Origin: Bacteroidota bacterium | Lineage (GTDB): Bacteria; Bacteroidota; Ignavibacteria; UBA10030; UBA8401 | Direction: 5' to 3' | NCBI GenBank assembly: GCA_030824295.1 | Contig: JAVBYA010000338.1 | Coordinates: 1 to 7,130, forward strand | DNA: 7,130 nt | Shown here: positions 4,880 to 7,130 of the stretch, piece by piece | How the letters are laid out: every line of letters starts with the position of its first letter | Position numbering within the stretch: position 1 is the first letter of the stretch | Program-made: the position numbers and the translations under genes | Notes under the pieces: model-generated | Told to the model about the DNA's origin: nothing | The model's database searches: none | Seen by the model: only the letters and a program-made list of their open reading frames with translations

Positions 4880-6649
4880 TGCAGGAACAATCGGCCGATC
4901 CCTGTCAACGGACACGACCTGATCGTTGTGAAAATAGTACAATCCCCCTTTTCCGTTCCCCAGGATCAGATCCTGGTCCCCGTCACCATCCATATCCGCA
5001 AAGGATGGAGCGGCCTGTGTGTTCAGCGCGATTCCATTGAACTGTTCCGACCGGTGTGTGAGCGTACTCGCACCGGGTGCGGTCTGCTCATAGTGATGGA
5101 TCTTTCCTTCAATGTTTCCGATGAGGATATCCGCGAGACCGTCCATATCGATGTCTGCTGCGAATGGAATTGCATCCGTTCCGACATCGGCCAGTGTGAA
5201 TGATGCGTCGGTCGTGAAGACCGGAGCAGCATTCGTGCCGGTGTTCTTCAACAGCACAACAGTGCCGCCGCTGCTGCCGACAAGCAGGTCGTTGTCGCCG
5301 TCCCCGTCCAGATCGGCGAAGCATGGAGCGGAGTTCTGTCCTGCATCATAACTGTCCAGAGTGTACGCAAAAGGTTCGAACGCGAACGTACTGCCGCTGC
5401 CGGAATTGATGTATGCTTTGAGACGTCCATTGAAATTACCGAAGAGAAGGTCCGGCTTCCCGTCCGCGTTGATATCGCCGGTCGTCACAGTCAGATAGAA
5501 ATCGCCGGCAAGGGAGAATGTCAGCGCCGGCTGTGTGCCGAACAACGGTGAGGATGCGGTCCCGGAATTGCGGAACACCGAGACCGTGCCGGCAGCGGAG
5601 GCGATGACCATGTCCTTGTCACCGTCCCCGTCCGCATCCAGTGCGGCGATGCTGCTGCGGGAACCGACATCGATCATCGGCACGAAGTTCTTCGTCTGCA
5701 GCATGTAGAACGGCTCCTGATTGCTCCCCATGTTCCGGAAGTACTGAAGATTATCGATCTCCGATGTCGGGAAGACGCTGCCGACCATCATGTCCGTCGA
5801 TCCGTCCTCATCCACATCCACATGCTGCGGGATGTTGAATCCGTTGGTGAAGATGACCGCTTCGTTGGGATAGGTGGAGTCGACAAGCATGAAGTTCGCC
5901 GCTTGAGCGGTTCCGGTGTTCTTCAAATAGTACAGACTCCGGTTGAAGTAATCTCCCCAGAAGAGATCCAGCACGCCGTTACTGTCCGCATCGAAGAATT
6001 CGATGCCGCTTGCTCCATGCATCACGCGTGCGGGAGCGGTCGGTCCCCCCTGGATGTTGATGCCGCTGAATTCGCTGGTGATGAACGTGAACTGAGGTGA
6101 GGACGGTGTGCCGATGTTCTTGTAGAATGTGATGGAACCGATGGAACTGCCGGTGAAGAGATCCTGGTCCCCGTCCGCATCGATGTCTGCGAATGTCGGC
6201 ACGCTGAATCGCTCACTGAACAATTCAGTGCCGGATGTATCCTTCAGCGCCGCGGCGGACAGCTGGAACAGCGGTGATGAAGCCGAACCGATATTGGTGA
6301 AGAATGAAACTTCGGAGAAGGGACCGCTGGTGAAATAATCCAGGTCGCCGTCACCGTCGATATCCGTGAAGCGGAACCAGGAACCGGCAGTGAGTCCGGA
6401 AGGGATGCTCGGCTGCAGGATGCGCGTGCCGTTCACCGTCCGATAGAAGGTCAGTTGCTCGTCCCGGTCCAGAATGAAAAGATCCTGGTCCCCATCCGCA
6501 TCGATATCGGCGAACTGGAAACGTGGCTGGTCGATACCGCCGGCCGCGGCATTGATGCCGAACGCATGCGGATCGAACCGGAACGACTGTGCGGCGACCG
6601 GCAGCAGAGAACACAGTGTGAGGAATGACAGCAGGAGGCTACGAGCCAT
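4607..6649 (-). CDS. Secreted FG-GAP/VCBS repeat protein with ten Asp-rich calcium loops and T9SS tail
   Basis: 680 residues. The signal peptide is MARSLLLSFLTLCSLLPVAA, followed by Q21. Ten D-x-[DN]-x-[DN]-G-x-x-D loops start at residues 48, 96, 155, 220, 278, 338, 392, 446, 499 and 552 (for example DIDADGDQD, DIDGDGDLD, DMDGDGDQD), spaced about 50-65 residues. Between them are N-x-G-[ST] strands, often followed by P-x-F (NIGSASSPLF, NIGTPSSPQF, NSGTASSPLF). This is the FG-GAP/VCBS propeller pattern, in which the loops bind calcium. Residues 591-680 form a T9SS type A tail (NVFPNPFNPSADV, then SGAYLLR). The start is chosen because it gives a perfect signal peptide, although it lies inside the end of aroB and has no good Shine-Dalgarno site, suggesting translational coupling. 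Related proteins act in surface adhesion or polysaccharide binding, but the ligand cannot be read from this sequence. Confidence 0.93.
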   Translation of the reverse strand: MARSLLLSFLTLCSLLPVAAQSFRFDPHAFGINAAAGGIDQPRFQFADIDADGDQDLFILDRDEQLTFYRTVNGTRILQPSIPSGLTAGSWFRFTDIDGDGDLDYFTSGPFSEVSFFTNIGSASSPLFQLSAAALKDTSGTELFSERFSVPTFADIDADGDQDLFTGSSIGSITFYKNIGTPSSPQFTFITSEFSGINIQGGPTAPARVMHGASGIEFFDADSNGVLDLFWGDYFNRSLYYLKNTGTAQAANFMLVDSTYPNEAVIFTNGFNIPQHVDVDEDGSTDMMVGSVFPTSEIDNLQYFRNMGSNQEPFYMLQTKNFVPMIDVGSRSSIAALDADGDGDKDMVIASAAGTVSVFRNSGTASSPLFGTQPALTFSLAGDFYLTVTTGDINADGKPDLLFGNFNGRLKAYINSGSGSTFAFEPFAYTLDSYDAGQNSAPCFADLDGDGDNDLLVGSSGGTVVLLKNTGTNAAPVFTTDASFTLADVGTDAIPFAADIDMDGLADILIGNIEGKIHHYEQTAPGASTLTHRSEQFNGIALNTQAAPSFADMDGDGDQDLILGNGKGGLYYFHNDQVVSVDRDRPIVPASVELSNVFPNPFNPSADVLLRLQDAAEVHITVIDIAGRNVAQLAQGVYPSGEHRFRWDATNIASGAYLLRCVAMFRHGSVTEYRRMSLIK
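4970..6508 (-). repeat. FG-GAP/VCBS repeat region with ten calcium-binding loops
   Basis: This spans the first to last Asp loop (residues 48-560) of the 680-residue protein. The canonical loop DxDxDGDxD is kept in units 1, 2, 3, 6, 8 and 10. Unit 4 (DADSNGVLD) and unit 7 (DINADGKPD) use Asn at a ligand position, and units 5 and 9 (DVDEDGSTD, DIDMDGLAD) lack the fourth Asp. The loop-coding DNA is itself repeated; the stretches near 6161-6190 and 6481-6510 are almost identical. Confidence 0.85.
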
Positions 6650-7130
6650 ACACCGCCAGATGGGCGACCGCTTGTTCGATGAACGGTTGTTCGACGACCG
6701 ACGGGAGCTGCACGGAACCGATGGCGCTCGGCAGCGGCATGCGGATATTCCCCCGCAGTGTCTTTTTATCCTTCATCATGGTGGTGATCAATGCCGAAGT
6801 CCGGAGTTTCAGCAGCGTCAGTGACGGCAACGGGAGCCGCTGCACGATCGCTTCGAGACGTTCGGCCTGGCGTTCATTGAACATTCCGAGCCGGCAGGCG
6901 ATGAATGCTTCGCCGACCATTCCATAAAGGACCGCCTCGCCATGCTTCAATGCAGAGTACTTGCCAGCATGCTCCAGCGCGTGACCGATGGTGTGTCCAA
7001 AATTAAGGATGGCGCGGAGATGCTGTTCTTTTTCGTCCGTGGACACCACGTATGCTTTCAGCAGACAGCTGGTGCGGACCATCTCCGCCAGCACCTGTGC
7101 ATTGCGGTCAAAAGCTTTGTCCAGCGAGCG
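6639..7130 (-). CDS. aroB: 3-dehydroquinate synthase, C-terminal part (5' end outside window)
   Basis: The frame is open from the right edge (7130) to TAG at 6639-6641, giving 163 residues, a little under half of a usual AroB of about 360. AroB converts DAHP to 3-dehydroquinate in the cytoplasm, the second step of the shikimate pathway, using NAD+ and a divalent metal (zinc). The diagnostic region is LRAILNFGHTIGHALE (fragment residues 38-53) and HGEAVLYGM (63-71). The two His metal ligands, H46 and H63, are 17 residues apart, as in the E. coli enzyme (His247 and His264). The third ligand, a Glu, lies upstream of the window. MKDKK near residues 119-123 is the conserved lysine-rich substrate-side motif. 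An internal GTG at 7094 is not the start, because conserved AroB sequence continues before it. The end overlaps the FG-GAP gene by 11 bases. Confidence 0.95.
   Translation of the reverse strand, partial: RSLDKAFDRNAQVLAEMVRTSCLLKAYVVSTDEKEQHLRAILNFGHTIGHALEHAGKYSALKHGEAVLYGMVGEAFIACRLGMFNERQAERLEAIVQRLPLPSLTLLKLRTSALITTMMKDKKTLRGNIRMPLPSAIGSVQLPSVVEQPFIEQAVAHLAVYGS

Overview
The window is a gene-dense stretch read entirely from the minus strand. It most likely comes from a moderately GC-rich bacterium of the Fibrobacteres-Chlorobi-Bacteroidetes (FCB) group. The evidence is three consecutive secreted proteins that each end in a type IX secretion system (T9SS) type A sorting tail with the N-[YF/V]-P-N-P-F-N-P signature. 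All three signal peptides also appear to end in Ala followed by Gln, a cleavage pattern characteristic of Bacteroidota. This exact tail style (PNPFNP, then VKVYDLLG, then SGVYFY) is common in Ignavibacteria/Kapabacteria-like Chlorobiota and related uncultured lineages. Purine-rich Shine-Dalgarno-like sites in front of two genes fit that side of the group better than classical Bacteroidia, but this is a weak argument.

Layout in transcription order (right to left). (1) 7130-6639: the C-terminal part of aroB (3-dehydroquinate synthase, shikimate pathway), with its 5' part outside the window. (2) 6649-4607: a secreted FG-GAP/VCBS repeat protein with ten Asp-rich calcium-loop motifs and a T9SS tail; its start codon lies inside the aroB end (11-base overlap). 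(3) 4590-2209: a secreted 'choice-of-anchor B' (LVIVD-repeat) beta-propeller protein extended by two carboxypeptidase-regulatory-like beta-sandwiches, a jelly-roll-like domain and a T9SS tail; it begins 16 bases after gene 2. (4) 2208-1897: a 312-base noncoding gap with a long perfect hairpin on the gene 3 side, an AT-only inverted repeat in the middle, and a strong ribosome binding site on the gene 4 side. (5) 1896-1: a large secreted Asp-box/BNR-type protein (632 codons visible) made of about fourteen 40-residue repeats, whose T9SS tail runs off the left edge.

The spacing suggests that aroB, the FG-GAP protein and the choice-of-anchor B protein form one transcription unit, while the Asp-box protein has its own. 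The three secreted proteins are probably cell-surface or released beta-propeller proteins sharing the Sec and T9SS export route. None carries a recognisable catalytic site, so adhesion, binding or scaffolding roles are more likely than enzymatic ones, but this is inference. I see no mobile element, CRISPR array, RNA gene or defence system.
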